Assembly: GCF_002844375.1 (NCBI RefSeq)
Contig: NZ_CP024199.1
Location: forward strand, 4,008,001 to 4,072,000
Length of the DNA: 64,000 bases
Direction of reading: 5' to 3'
From: Thalassospira marina
GTDB lineage: Bacteria; Pseudomonadota; Alphaproteobacteria; Rhodospirillales; Thalassospiraceae
Part shown: positions 46,271-56,106 of the stretch, one piece after another
Layout: every line of letters starts with the position of its first letter
How positions within the stretch are numbered: position 1 is the first letter of the stretch
Notes under the pieces: generated by a model
Databases searched by the model: none
Told to the model about the DNA's origin: nothing
What the model saw: only the letters and a program-made list of their open reading frames with translations
Translations under genes and position numbers: made by a program

Positions 46271-47848
46271 TCAATGCCGGAAATGACGCATTCCGGTAAA
46301 GACCATGGCGATGTTGTTTTCATCGGCCGCATCGATCACTTCCTGATCGCGCATCGAGCCACCCGGCTGGATCACAGCCGTTGCACCGGCCTTGACAGCG
46401 GCGAGCAGGCCATCGGCAAACGGGAAGAAGGCGTCGCTTGAAACAACAGAACCCGCAGTACGCAGGGCATCTTCACCGGCGTTTTTACCGGCTTCTTCCG
46501 CTTTCCACGCCGCAATGCGCGAGCTGTCAACACGGCTCATCTGACCGGCGCCAATACCAACGGTTTTGCCTTCCTTGACATAAACAATGGCATTTGACTT
46601 CACATGTTTACCAACACGGAAGGCAAATAACAGGTCATCAAGTTCCTGTTCGGACGGCGCACGTTTGGTCACGACCTTCAGCTCTTCGCGTTTCACGCGG
46701 CCAGCATCGCGGTTCTGCAACAGGTAACCACCTGCCAGCGACCGCAGGGTCATGTCTTCGGCTTCCGGGTCGGCCATGCCACCGGTGATCAGAACACGCA
46801 GGTTCTTTTTCGATGCCAGAACGGCCTTGGCGGCATCGTCTGCATCCGGTGCGATCACGACTTCGGCAAACAGTTTGGCAATTTCTTCGGCCGTTGCTGC
46901 ATCAAGCGTACGGTTAACGGCAATGATGCCACCAAATGCCGAAACCGGGTCACAGGACAGGGCCTTGTGATAGGCATCAATCAGGGTCTCGCCTTCGGCG
47001 ACACCACAGGGGTTGGCATGTTTGATAATCGCAACAGCCGGCTTTTCGGCAAATTCCGAAACCAGTTCAAAGGCAGCATCGGTGTCGTTCAGGTTGTTAA
47101 ACGACAGTTCCTTGCCCTGAAGCTGGGTTGCAGTTGCCACACCCGGGCGGTTTTTACCGTTGGTGTAAAATGCAGCCTGCTGGTGCGGGTTTTCGCCATA
47201 ACGCAGGGTCTGTTTCAGCTCGCCCGAAACATTCAAACGCTGCGGGAAGGTTTCACCAAGCTGGCCTGCAAACCAGGTTGAAATCGCCGCATCATAGGCA
47301 CCGGTACGGGCATAGGCCTTGGCAGCCAGGGCACGGCGGGTTTCATAGGTGGTCGCACCATCATTATCGCCCATTTCGGCAATCACGCGGTCATAATCGG
47401 CCGGATCGACGATAACGGTAACCGATTCATGGTTTTTCGCGGCCGAACGGATCATGCCGGGGCCACCAATATCGATATTTTCGATGCAGGTGTCGTAATC
47501 GGCGCCTTTGGCAACGGTTTCTTCGAACGGATACAGGTTCACAGCCACCAGGTCGATCGGGGTGATGTCGTTATCCGTCATCGCCTGCATGTGGCTTTCG
47601 ACAGAACGACGGCCCAGAAGACCCCCATGAATTTTCGGATGCAGCGTTTTGACACGGCCATCCATAATTTCGGGAAAACCGGTGTGAGAGGCAACTTCCT
47701 TGACCGGAATACCGGCAGCTTCAATTGCCTTGGCAGAACCACCGGTCGAAAGAATTTCGACACCCTTTTCATGGAGGGATTTGGCAAATTCAACCAGGCC
47801 GGATTTATCGGAAACGGAAATCAGCGCGCGCGCAATACGGGCAGTCAT
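46271..47848 (-). CDS. purH: Bifunctional AICAR formyltransferase/IMP cyclohydrolase
   Basis: A 525-residue enzyme for the last two steps of IMP synthesis. The N-terminal IMP cyclohydrolase (MGS-like) domain begins IARALISVSDKSGLVEFA; the AICAR transformylase domain carries KHANPCGVAEG. The C-terminus ends VFTGMRHFRH, as usual. The ATG at 47848 matches the family start; the frame continues 13 codons upstream. It lies downstream of a 489-base structured gap. Confidence 0.97.
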   Translation of the reverse strand: MTARIARALISVSDKSGLVEFAKSLHEKGVEILSTGGSAKAIEAAGIPVKEVASHTGFPEIMDGRVKTLHPKIHGGLLGRRSVESHMQAMTDNDITPIDLVAVNLYPFEETVAKGADYDTCIENIDIGGPGMIRSAAKNHESVTVIVDPADYDRVIAEMGDNDGATTYETRRALAAKAYARTGAYDAAISTWFAGQLGETFPQRLNVSGELKQTLRYGENPHQQAAFYTNGKNRPGVATATQLQGKELSFNNLNDTDAAFELVSEFAEKPAVAIIKHANPCGVAEGETLIDAYHKALSCDPVSAFGGIIAVNRTLDAATAEEIAKLFAEVVIAPDADDAAKAVLASKKNLRVLITGGMADPEAEDMTLRSLAGGYLLQNRDAGRVKREELKVVTKRAPSEQELDDLLFAFRVGKHVKSNAIVYVKEGKTVGIGAGQMSRVDSSRIAAWKAEEAGKNAGEDALRTAGSVVSSDAFFPFADGLLAAVKAGATAVIQPGGSMRDQEVIDAADENNIAMVFTGMRHFRH

Positions 47849-48337
47849 CTTGGCTTCGCTTTCATGCAGGAACGGATACAGCAACATGGCCCGGGCGCAT
47901 TAATCATGGTTTCACGAAGACAATTTCCGGAAATATCCATCATTAATGGGCCCGGCCCGATTTCGGGCGGAGCAATAACACGCAACGGGTCAAATGTGGA
48001 CCCCGAATTGTTGCAAGGCGGCTATCTCGTCATCACAAATGCAGGCTGCCCGTTTTTCGAGCACGTCGTGCTTAATCGGTATCATTTTCTATGTTTTTGG
48101 CGAACCGTTTGGCAAGGCACAGCGTTTGAGCAATGCGGCGCACCGGTCAAACGCTGTAACGCCGCGAAATGTCGCCAAAATCAACCCTTCGGGCCAAGAC
48201 AGTCTTCCGCCCCACTCCATCAGGGTCCGTGGTCGTGGCCCCGCTACACTCTGCGGATCTTTACCTTGTGCGACAGAAGACTGTCTCTGGCAAAATGGTG
48301 CAGATTAAATGCGACGTGCTCTTTGGCAGCAACGCCA
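47849..48337. other. Gene-free region with two RNA-like stem structures upstream of purH
   Basis: No convincing ORF is present. Two strong inverted repeats are seen. ACAGCGTTTGA (48119-48129) pairs with TCAAACGCTGT (48147-48157). AGACAGTCTTC (48197-48207) pairs with GAAGACTGTCT (48276-48286), extended by GCCA/TGGC outside and enclosing 68 bases that include CCGC-N8-GCGG. Either strand could be transcribed: on the minus strand this would be a purH leader. I could not match it to 6S, SRP, tmRNA, RNase P or a known riboswitch. Confidence 0.5.
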
Positions 48338-50296
48338 TCAGGCATCAATCGCACGATTGGCAATTTCGGCCTGCTGCTGGGCAAGGATCGAACTGACCCC
48401 AATTTCAGGCGGTTGGAATTCGGGCACCAGTTGCGATACCAGTTCCAGCGTCCGTTCTGAATTGCGTGCCGTGGCACTTTCGGCCAGTTCTTCCAGCACC
48501 GATTTGATCACGGCGTAATCCAGCACGCGGGGGGCTGCCAGCAACACACCTTCGGTCGCGGTGGGCTGGGGGGGTTCAGAATCATGGAACAGTTCTTCAT
48601 AAAGTTTTTCACCGGGGCGCAAGCCGGTGACCTTTATTTCCACATCCTTGCCCGGGCGCAAACCGGCCAGCAAAATCATCTGCCGGGCCAGATCAACAAT
48701 TTTGACCGGGCGCCCCATATCAAGAACAAAAATCTTGCCGCCCGCCGTCACACCCTGCCGGCCCAGTTCTGCGGCCTGCAACACCAGTTCAACAGCCTCG
48801 GCAATCGTCATGAAATAACGGGTAATGCCTTCATGGGTCACGGTAAGTGGCCCACCAGCTTCAAGCTGGCGGCGAAACAGCGGCACGACCGACCCGGTTG
48901 ATCCCAGCACATTCCCAAATCGAACCGTGACGAACCGGGTTTTGCCCCGTTCTTCATCGCTAAGGGTTTCCAGCGCCTGGCAATAACATTCCGCCAGGCG
49001 TTTCGAGGCCCCCATAACATTGGCCGGGTTTACGGCCTTGTCGGTCGAAATCAGAACCATGGTTTCAACATCGGCCGCACGGCAGGCCTCGGCCACATTG
49101 CGGGTGCCAATGGTGTTGGTCAAAATCCCTTCATTGGGGTTATGTTCAACCAGCGGCACATGCTTGTAGGCTGCGGCATGAAAGACGATATCGGGTTTTT
49201 CAATGGCAAAAACCTGATCCAGGCGCACCCGGTCGCGCACATCGCCCAATACGCTATAACGCGGAAGGGCGGGATGTTTCTCCGACATCTCCATATCAAT
49301 GGCGTAAAGGTTATATTCACCCGCATCAAACAGGCAAATATGGGCCGGGCCATAACTTGCGATCTGACGCACCAGTTCCGAACCGATGGACCCGCCAGCA
49401 CCGGTTACCAGCACCCGGCGACCGGTGATCATTTGACGTACTTTGTCGCGGTCGAGGCGCGCTTCGGGGCGGCCCAGCAAATCTTCAATCGCAACAGGGC
49501 GAATTTGCAGCGGGTCCGATATACCATCGCGCAGATCACCCAGTTTGGGCAGGCGCGACAAAACCACGCCACGGCGATCCGCTATTTCCACCCATTTGCC
49601 AATATCGGGATGGCGAAGGGCATTGCCGGTTAAAACCAGCTTGCGCGGCCGGTGCGCAATACGTGATTTTTCAAGTTTTTCCAGTGTGGCTTCAAGGTTA
49701 TCAACCGTATCAAACACCTGAACGCCATGCATTTTGCGGCCAACACGGCCATCGGTCAGGCCGACAATGCCCACCACATCAAAGGGTGCCAGCGCAGAAC
49801 GGCGGGTTTCACGAATGAATGCTTCGGATTCGTCGCCCGCCCCGATCAGCAAAATGGGAATGCGGCTTTCGCCCTGGCGTTCCAGCGCACGGGAAACCGA
49901 CCGGTCCTTGACCACGCGATAGGCAAGGCGCGGCCCACCCAGAAGCGCCATTAACAAAAACCACTGAATGATCGGTGCCGAACGCGGCAACCAGTCCAGA
50001 CGGGTGGTTAAAAACAGCACCGCAAACAAAACGGCAATTGCCAGCGTCACCGCCTTGGCAATGCGCGACAGGTCATTAAGCGATGCATAACGCCAAATGC
50101 CGCGATAAAGGCCAAACAGCCAGAAAATACAGCCCGAAAGCACGGCAAAGCCAAGGGTGGCCAGCGCCATGTTTTGCGGCACGAAATATGGCAGGGCATC
50201 GCCAACACGCAGATACAGGGCCAGCGGAAAAGATATCGCCGCCATGATCACGTCATGGGCAAATGCCACCTGGCTACGCTGTATCAATCGCCACAT
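48338..50296 (-). CDS. Polysaccharide biosynthesis nucleotide-sugar dehydratase/epimerase (WbpM/CapD family)
   Basis: A 652-residue inner-membrane enzyme. Four N-terminal TM helices (to about residue 120) precede a CoA-binding-like domain and the extended SDR catalytic domain with NAD motif VTGAGGSIGSELVRQI. The active-site segment STDKAVNPANVMGASKR has Met in place of the SDR tyrosine, as in WbpM and other large members. It makes a keto-deoxy UDP-sugar that starts O-antigen or capsule synthesis. It is 121 bases from the WecA-type transferase, giving a two-gene initiation module. Confidence 0.9.
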   Translation of the reverse strand: MWRLIQRSQVAFAHDVIMAAISFPLALYLRVGDALPYFVPQNMALATLGFAVLSGCIFWLFGLYRGIWRYASLNDLSRIAKAVTLAIAVLFAVLFLTTRLDWLPRSAPIIQWFLLMALLGGPRLAYRVVKDRSVSRALERQGESRIPILLIGAGDESEAFIRETRRSALAPFDVVGIVGLTDGRVGRKMHGVQVFDTVDNLEATLEKLEKSRIAHRPRKLVLTGNALRHPDIGKWVEIADRRGVVLSRLPKLGDLRDGISDPLQIRPVAIEDLLGRPEARLDRDKVRQMITGRRVLVTGAGGSIGSELVRQIASYGPAHICLFDAGEYNLYAIDMEMSEKHPALPRYSVLGDVRDRVRLDQVFAIEKPDIVFHAAAYKHVPLVEHNPNEGILTNTIGTRNVAEACRAADVETMVLISTDKAVNPANVMGASKRLAECYCQALETLSDEERGKTRFVTVRFGNVLGSTGSVVPLFRRQLEAGGPLTVTHEGITRYFMTIAEAVELVLQAAELGRQGVTAGGKIFVLDMGRPVKIVDLARQMILLAGLRPGKDVEIKVTGLRPGEKLYEELFHDSEPPQPTATEGVLLAAPRVLDYAVIKSVLEELAESATARNSERTLELVSQLVPEFQPPEIGVSSILAQQQAEIANRAIDA

Positions 50297-50417
50297 AAAT
50301 TTCCCGAACCGCTTTTGTGCGCGCCATCAAATGACGGACTGCATTTTAATTTTCTGATCTATCGATCTTTTCGCGTCCTGCCCACGCCAAGTCAAGCAAA
50401 GGTCGCCAGACCACGGC

Positions 50418-51461
50418 TTATTTGCGTGCAGCATCCAGCCTCGCTGCAACCGGCCAAAAGCGCAAAACACCCACCAGCAACAAAACAATCACCGTGGCAA
50501 TCACCAACCGCGCAACCGCACCCGAAATCACCAGCGGCAAGGGCGCAAAAACCGCGGCAATCAGGGCAATATTTGCCAGCAAAATCAAAAGGGAAACCTG
50601 TGCGTGACTCATGCCGCGGCCCGTTGCCACCTGATAGGCATGCTGTCGATGCGCCTGCCATATTTTTTCCCCGCGAAGGGCGCGGCGCAACAGCGTAAAG
50701 GTGGCATCAAACAAATAATAGGCCGGGAAAATAAGGGCCGGTAACCAGGCCCCGCGCGATGCCAGTTCCAGCAACAGCCAACCCAGCACATATCCCAGCG
50801 GGATTGATCCGACATCACCCAAAAACAGTTTGGCCGGGTGCCAATTCCAAATCAGAAAGCCCAGCATAATGGCTGCAATACCAAGGCCGATCACACCCAG
50901 ATCAACAAAGGCCGGTGTTACCGCCAAAAGCGAGACAATAAACACACCCGCGCCGATGGATCCGGCCTCGACCCCTGAAATTCCATCAATACCATCCATG
51001 AAATTAAACAGGTTCACAAACCAGACCCAGGCAAAAACCACCAGCACATGGTCAAGCCACAGGGGAACAAGCCCCTGCAAAACCGGGCCGTTCAGCGCGG
51101 TTACCCCGCAAATGACAGCAACAAACTGAAAGCCGAACCGCAAACGTGCCGAAAGATCATGCCGGTCATCCATCCAGCAAATCGCGGCAAGGCCAATGGC
51201 GGCCGCCAGCATCAGCCAGCGCGACCAGACCACCCCGCCCGGCGCGGCACCAAACCACAATGTTACCCCCGCAAGCATCAACAGCAACAAGGGCGTAACC
51301 GCCAGCCCGCCACCACGCGGTGTTGGCACCGCATGGCTGGACCGGTGATTGGGCATATCGAGAATGGCCTTATGGCGCAGATAGCGCAGCACCACCCCGG
51401 TCAGCAGCAGCGAGGCAACCAGCAAACCACCGGAAAAACCGGCAAGGGCGGCAAAGGACAT
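50418..51461 (-). CDS. Undecaprenyl-phosphate sugar-1-phosphate transferase (WecA/MraY family)
   Basis: A 347-residue polytopic membrane enzyme with about ten helices that puts a sugar-1-phosphate on undecaprenyl phosphate. Signatures: DMPNHRSSHAVPTPRGGG, the aspartates in CWMDDRHDL, FMDGIDGISGVEA and the C-terminal AHRQHAYQ motif. These fit WecA/WbpL-type enzymes rather than MraY. The start at 51461 gives the first TM helix; the frame runs on to 51524. It probably uses the product of the adjacent dehydratase. Confidence 0.9.
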   Translation of the reverse strand: MSFAALAGFSGGLLVASLLLTGVVLRYLRHKAILDMPNHRSSHAVPTPRGGGLAVTPLLLLMLAGVTLWFGAAPGGVVWSRWLMLAAAIGLAAICWMDDRHDLSARLRFGFQFVAVICGVTALNGPVLQGLVPLWLDHVLVVFAWVWFVNLFNFMDGIDGISGVEAGSIGAGVFIVSLLAVTPAFVDLGVIGLGIAAIMLGFLIWNWHPAKLFLGDVGSIPLGYVLGWLLLELASRGAWLPALIFPAYYLFDATFTLLRRALRGEKIWQAHRQHAYQVATGRGMSHAQVSLLILLANIALIAAVFAPLPLVISGAVARLVIATVIVLLLVGVLRFWPVAARLDAARK

Positions 51462-51645
51462 TGGATAAACCCGTCTTAAATGGCATAGAGTTTCTGGATT
51501 ACCGATGCTGACCTGCAACCGCAAGGTTTTTCAGATGAAACCTTCACCGCGTCTCGCGGCAGGGCTGAATTGCAGGCAAGACGCTTTACACTCTTTATCA
51601 TCGCGCTTACTTACACGGTTACATTATTCAAGGAGAACCCCTTCC

Positions 51646-53010
51646 GTGCGTGAAAGCCGTTCAAACCGCCAGGGCCACCGTAACAGTGATGCCCGCAACA
51701 ACAAGGCCCCCGCCCCCGTGCTTCAGGATCCGCGCATGCTTGCGCTCAAGACCCTGCAGGAATTGCGTGGTGGCGAGGTAACCCTTGATGAACTGCTGAC
51801 CAAACACGGATATGGCCTGCCTTCAAGGGATCGTAATTTCCTGCGTCAGCTTCTGGGCAGCACACTGCGCCATCTGGGTGAAATTGATGCCATCCTTGCC
51901 CCACGCTATCACCCGCCGCAGGACCGTACCGCCAACCGCCTGACCAACATCATGCGCCTGGGCGTGACCCAGCTGTTTTTCATGGATGTTTCCGAACATG
52001 GCGCCGTGGACAGTACGGTAAATCTCGCGCGGGATGCCGGGCTGCACAAATATATAAAGCTGGTCAACGCCGTATTGCGCGGCCTGCAGCGCGACAGGCT
52101 GGAACTGCCCGACGGGGTCGAAGACTGGCAGCTTAACATTCCGGCATGGCTGCGTGGTGTTTGGAAAAAGGCCTATGGTGCCGATGAAATGCGCGATATC
52201 GCGCGTGCCAGCCTGGGCCATGCCAAACTCGACATTTCCGTGCGCGATGCCGAAGAACGCGCCGAATGGGCCGAAAAACTGGGGGGCACCCTGCTTCCGA
52301 CCGGTACCATCCGCCTTGAAAGCGGCCAGCGCATTCGCGATCTGCCGGGTTATAAAGACGGCAAATGGTGGGTGCAGGATGCCGCCGCAGCCCTGCCCGC
52401 CACCCTGTTTTCCCATTACGAAGGCAAAACGATCTATGATCTGTGCGCCGCACCGGGTGGAAAAACCATGCAGCTTGCCGCACGCGGGGCCAACACCATT
52501 GCGGTTGATAAATCCGAAGGGCGCCTGCGCCGGGTTTTTGAAAACCTGGAACGTGTTGGCCTGGGCGCGGCCATTGTAACCGGTGATGCCACCGCACTTG
52601 CCGCTGATGCCCCGGTTGCAGATGCCGTTTTGCTTGATGCGCCCTGCTCGGCCACTGGCACCATTCGCCGCCATCCCGATATTTTGCTGCGTCAAAACGA
52701 TGCCCTGATGAAGGCCCTGCTGCCCATTCAGCAAAAACTGCTGTTGCAGGCCGATAAAATCCTGAATGTCGGTGGCGAGTTGATTTATTGCACCTGTTCG
52801 CTGCAACCCGATGAAGGCGAGTTCCAGGTTAAATCCTTCCTGGCCGACCACCCGAATTATCAACGCAAGCCCATTACCGCCGATGAACTGGGTGGCTGGG
52901 ACGAAGCGATTACCGATGCTGGTGAATTGCGGATTTTGCCAATTCACATGGCGGAAATGGGCGGCATGGACGGGTTTTATTGCGCCCGGCTGGTTAAAAC
53001 GCGCGCCTAA
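51646..53010 (+). CDS. rsmB: 16S rRNA m5C967 methyltransferase (RsmB-like)
   Basis: A 454-residue enzyme with an N-terminal NusB-like RNA-binding domain and a C-terminal Rossmann methyltransferase. The SAM motif is IYDLCAAPGGKTMQLA, the motif IV cysteine is in LLDAPCSATGTIRRHP and the catalytic Cys in YCTCSLQPDEGE. I set the start at GTG 51646, ten bases after AGGAG, which yields the basic VRESRSNRQG N-terminus; the ORF is open to 51505. It is followed about 120 bases later by rpe. Confidence 0.92.
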   Translation: MRESRSNRQGHRNSDARNNKAPAPVLQDPRMLALKTLQELRGGEVTLDELLTKHGYGLPSRDRNFLRQLLGSTLRHLGEIDAILAPRYHPPQDRTANRLTNIMRLGVTQLFFMDVSEHGAVDSTVNLARDAGLHKYIKLVNAVLRGLQRDRLELPDGVEDWQLNIPAWLRGVWKKAYGADEMRDIARASLGHAKLDISVRDAEERAEWAEKLGGTLLPTGTIRLESGQRIRDLPGYKDGKWWVQDAAAALPATLFSHYEGKTIYDLCAAPGGKTMQLAARGANTIAVDKSEGRLRRVFENLERVGLGAAIVTGDATALAADAPVADAVLLDAPCSATGTIRRHPDILLRQNDALMKALLPIQQKLLLQADKILNVGGELIYCTCSLQPDEGEFQVKSFLADHPNYQRKPITADELGGWDEAITDAGELRILPIHMAEMGGMDGFYCARLVKTRA

Positions 53011-53133
53011 GGCTGCCAAACCATCATCCGCACGCCTTTGCAGGCCGGTTCGGGTGACAAACAGGGGAAATTGCGCTATCACATCGGCCGATTTCCCGTT
53101 TTTCCACCGTGTTACGATCAGGACCGTGCGCGC

Positions 53134-53799
53134 ATGACAACGCAAAACATCAAGATTGCCCCGTCAATCCTTTCCGCAGATTTCGCCAAACTGGGCGAAG
53201 AAGTCGCCGCGATTGACGCTGCAGGCGCCGATTACATCCATATCGATGTGATGGATGGCCATTACGTGCCCAACATTACCATTGGCCCGGATGTGGTTAA
53301 GGCCCTGCGCCCGCATACCGACAAGGTCTTTGACGTCCATCTGATGATTGCCCCGGTTGATCCCTATATCCAGGCCTTCGCCGATGCCGGATCGGACATT
53401 ATCACCATCCATGCCGAAGCAGGCCCACACCTGCATCGCAGCCTGCAACTGATCAAGTCCCTTGGCAAAAAGGCTGGTGTCTCGCTGAACCCGTCGACCC
53501 CGGAAAATGTCATTAAATATGTCATGGATCTGGTCGATCTGGTGCTGGTCATGACCGTCAATCCCGGCTTTGGCGGCCAGAAATTCATTCCCAGCCAGCT
53601 TGAAAAGATCAAACGCATCCGCAAAATGATCGAGGCGACCGGCCGGCATATCGACCTTGAAGTCGATGGCGGGGTAAACCCGGAAATCGCCCGCGATGTG
53701 ATTGCCGCTGGTGCCGACGTTCTTGTCGCCGGTTCCGCCACCTTCAAAGGCGGCCCCAGCCAGTATGCCCCAAACATCAAAGCCATTCGCGGCGAATAA
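53134..53799 (+). CDS. rpe: Ribulose-phosphate 3-epimerase
   Basis: A 221-residue TIM-barrel enzyme of the pentose phosphate pathway. It starts IAPSILSADFAKLGEEV and contains HIDVMDGHYVPNITIGP, DVHLMI, MTVNPGFGGQKFI and VDGGVNPEIA, which together provide the metal ligands and the two acid/base aspartates. The start at 53134 has AGGA ten bases upstream. Confidence 0.97.
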   Translation: MTTQNIKIAPSILSADFAKLGEEVAAIDAAGADYIHIDVMDGHYVPNITIGPDVVKALRPHTDKVFDVHLMIAPVDPYIQAFADAGSDIITIHAEAGPHLHRSLQLIKSLGKKAGVSLNPSTPENVIKYVMDLVDLVLVMTVNPGFGGQKFIPSQLEKIKRIRKMIEATGRHIDLEVDGGVNPEIARDVIAAGADVLVAGSATFKGGPSQYAPNIKAIRGE

Positions 53800-53832
53800 C
53801 GGCCCAAACCCACCGGGCACGCCAACAAATTC

Positions 53833-53865
53833 ACAAAGGCCGGTGCAGTTTCGCCCGGCCTTTGT
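53833..53865. terminator. Terminator hairpin between rpe and reductase
   Basis: ACAAAGGCCGG (53833-53843) pairs perfectly with CCGGCCTTTGT (53855-53865) between convergent genes. T-runs are short, so efficiency is uncertain. Confidence 0.65.
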
Positions 53866-53895
53866 CATGTCAACATGCGCGTAGGTTATTGCAGA

Positions 53896-54921
53896 TTAAT
53901 TCACCAGTCCAAGCCGGATCAGGCTTTCTGCCGTGGCGATAATGGCGTTTTCGGCGGGGCGGGGGGACCAACCCAGAAGCTGTTTTGCCTTGTCGCTGCT
54001 GGCATTCATGTTTTTGCCCAGCAAAGTAGCAATGCCCTTCAGGCCGGGTTTACGCAATGCCGCCAGGCGGATAACCCAGTTTGGCACTTCACGCCGGGGG
54101 ACACAATGTGCGGCCTGCCCCAGATGCTGTCTTAATATGCGGGCAACGTCGATCATCCACAGGCTTTCACCCGAAATTGCCAAAAAACGTTCCCCTGCCG
54201 CGGCGGGATTGGTCATGGCGCGCAGATGCAAATCGGCAACGTCGCGGACATCAACAAAACCGGAATTGATTTTCGGGCAGCCACCCTGCCCTTCCAGCAG
54301 GTTTTTGATCAAGCGGATGGAATGGGAAAAATCCGGGCCAAGTGCCGGGCCCAGAACGGCAACCGGGTTGATTGCGGAAAGTTCGAGCCCGATTCCATCG
54401 CGTGCGATATAATCCCACGCGACCCTTTCCGACAGGGTTTTGGATTTCTGATAGGGCCAGATCCTGCCTGAAAGATTGGTCCAGTCCGTTTCATTAAACG
54501 GGCGGCCAATATTGCCATGCCCGACCCCAACCGCACCAAAGGCGGATGTCAGTACCACACGGCGCACGCCCGCAGCCTTTGCCGCGCGCAAAACCCGCAA
54601 ATTGCCCTCGACGGCGGGGTTGATCCAGTCTTCCTCGCGGGTCTGATCGCCCGAGGGTGTTGGCGATGCGCCATGCATGACAAAGGCGCATCCCGAACAG
54701 GCATCCGCCCAACCGGCATCACGGGTCAAATCCGCCTGGACAAAGGACAGGTTCGGGCCAGCATCCACCCCGCCTGTTTTCAGATAAGCGCGGACCTCGC
54801 CCTCGCGCGAAAGCGAACGCACCGTTGTGCGCACGTGATAACCCGCCTCAAGCAGGGCAATCATACAATATTGGGCGATAAAGCCGGTCCCGCCGGTCAC
54901 CAGCACCGTTTCTTTTTGCAT
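53896..54921 (-). CDS. NAD-dependent epimerase/reductase (dihydroflavonol-4-reductase-like)
   Basis: A 341-residue extended SDR protein. The dinucleotide motif is VLVTGGTGFIAQYCM, the conserved serine region is VLTSAFGAVG, and the active-site Tyr-Lys is WPYQKSKTLSER (YxxxK). It resembles the dihydroflavonol reductase/cinnamoyl-CoA reductase-like subgroup, usually NADPH-linked reductases of unknown substrate in bacteria. The start at 54921 gives the standard N-terminus. It is divergent from an AraC regulator across 143 bases. Confidence 0.87.
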   Translation of the reverse strand: MQKETVLVTGGTGFIAQYCMIALLEAGYHVRTTVRSLSREGEVRAYLKTGGVDAGPNLSFVQADLTRDAGWADACSGCAFVMHGASPTPSGDQTREEDWINPAVEGNLRVLRAAKAAGVRRVVLTSAFGAVGVGHGNIGRPFNETDWTNLSGRIWPYQKSKTLSERVAWDYIARDGIGLELSAINPVAVLGPALGPDFSHSIRLIKNLLEGQGGCPKINSGFVDVRDVADLHLRAMTNPAAAGERFLAISGESLWMIDVARILRQHLGQAAHCVPRREVPNWVIRLAALRKPGLKGIATLLGKNMNASSDKAKQLLGWSPRPAENAIIATAESLIRLGLVN

Positions 54922-55064
54922 CGAATTTTCCTGGCAAACAAACCCCTGGCAGCAGGACCCGTTCCCGCCACCCGGTTTTGTGAAACAACCGGATTTGACG
55001 CTATGCCGATGCACCGGGATTTTGAATACTTGAAAATTCGCTTTAATTGCGCAAAAGTCCCGAA

Positions 55065-55991
55065 ATGAGCAGCGATCCCTTTTCCGACATTTTAAAACTG
55101 ACCAATGCCGAAGCCGTCACCACCGGCGGCTTTACCGCGGGCGGGAAATGGTCCATCCGCTTTCCCGGGCGCGACAAAATCAAATTCTTTGCCATCGCCA
55201 AAGGCGAATGCATGGTGCGGCTTGAAGAGGCGGCAAAGGCCGTCAAATTCGAAACCGGCGATGTTGCCCTGCTGGCGCGGCGCCAGTCCTTTACCCTGTT
55301 TAACGATGCCGATATTGAACCGCTTGAGGCCGTAAGCCTTTTTTCAGCGCGCGGACGCACAACCGCGCAACTGGGCGACGGGCAGGATTTTACCCATATT
55401 GGCGGCCATATCCTGCTGGACCCGCAACGCGGGCATTTACTGGCCGATATCCTGCCATCCTGGATTCACATCCGCGCGGCATCACCCTATGCCAAAACAT
55501 TTCGCCTGCTGCTTGATCAATTGATCGAAGAACGGGCCGCCGCCCTGCCCGGCACCCAACTGGCATCATCCCAACTGACGCAATTATTGTTTATTCAGGT
55601 CATTCGCGCCCATCTTGCCAATAGCGACCTGCTGCCGGCAGGCTGGCTGCGCGCGATTAGCGATTTGCGCATCGCCCCGGCCATTCGTGCCATGCATGAA
55701 ACCCCCGATCACCCCTGGCACCTGCGCGAACTGGCCCAGGCCTGTGCCATGTCACGCACGGCCTTTGCCCTTTATTTCAAGAATATCGCAGGCATATCGC
55801 CGCTAAGCTATTTGACGGCCTGGCGCATGCACCTGGCCGAACGCCAGCTGCGCGAAGAAACCACATCCATCACCGTTATTGCCCAATCCCTTGGTTACGG
55901 GTCTGAAAGCGCCTTTAGCAACGCGTTCAAACGGGTGATTGGCATTTCGCCCAATACCTACCGCAAACAAAGCGCGCCACACCTGCCATAA
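55065..55991 (+). CDS. AraC-family transcriptional regulator with cupin sensor
   Basis: A 308-residue regulator with an N-terminal cupin domain (cupin_6 type; GDVALLARRQSFTLFND) and a C-terminal double HTH: LRELAQACAMSRTAFALYFK and ITVIAQSLGYGSESAFSNAF. The start at 55065 is preferred to a TTG at 55047. The divergent reductase gene is the obvious candidate target. Confidence 0.9.
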   Translation: MSSDPFSDILKLTNAEAVTTGGFTAGGKWSIRFPGRDKIKFFAIAKGECMVRLEEAAKAVKFETGDVALLARRQSFTLFNDADIEPLEAVSLFSARGRTTAQLGDGQDFTHIGGHILLDPQRGHLLADILPSWIHIRAASPYAKTFRLLLDQLIEERAAALPGTQLASSQLTQLLFIQVIRAHLANSDLLPAGWLRAISDLRIAPAIRAMHETPDHPWHLRELAQACAMSRTAFALYFKNIAGISPLSYLTAWRMHLAERQLREETTSITVIAQSLGYGSESAFSNAFKRVIGISPNTYRKQSAPHLP

Positions 55992-56031
55992 GACAAAACC
56001 ACCGGCACAAGCATTGCCCCGATCACAAACA

Positions 56032-56065
56032 AAAAGACCGGCCCCCTTGCGGAAACCGGTCTTTT
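56032..56065. terminator. Bidirectional intrinsic terminator
   Basis: AAAAGACCGG (56032-56041) pairs with CCGGTCTTTT (56056-56065) between the convergent AraC and DUF1674 genes. Confidence 0.85.
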
Positions 56066-56106
56066 GATGCTTGCACGCCCTTGCGTGTTTCAAGGGCGAG
56101 GCAAAC

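Noticed and set aside
48197..48286. 6S RNA or SRP RNA upstream of purH
   Set aside because: The size and conserved bases do not fit: no GGAAGGAAGCAGC-like SRP block and no 6S-type central bubble of the right length.
47429..48460. A 343-codon open frame across purH and the intergenic region
   Set aside because: It is antisense to purH for half its length and has no domain; the structured region explains the rest better.
51823..53145. A 440-codon open frame opposite rsmB
   Set aside because: Antisense shadow; RsmB motifs on the plus strand are complete.
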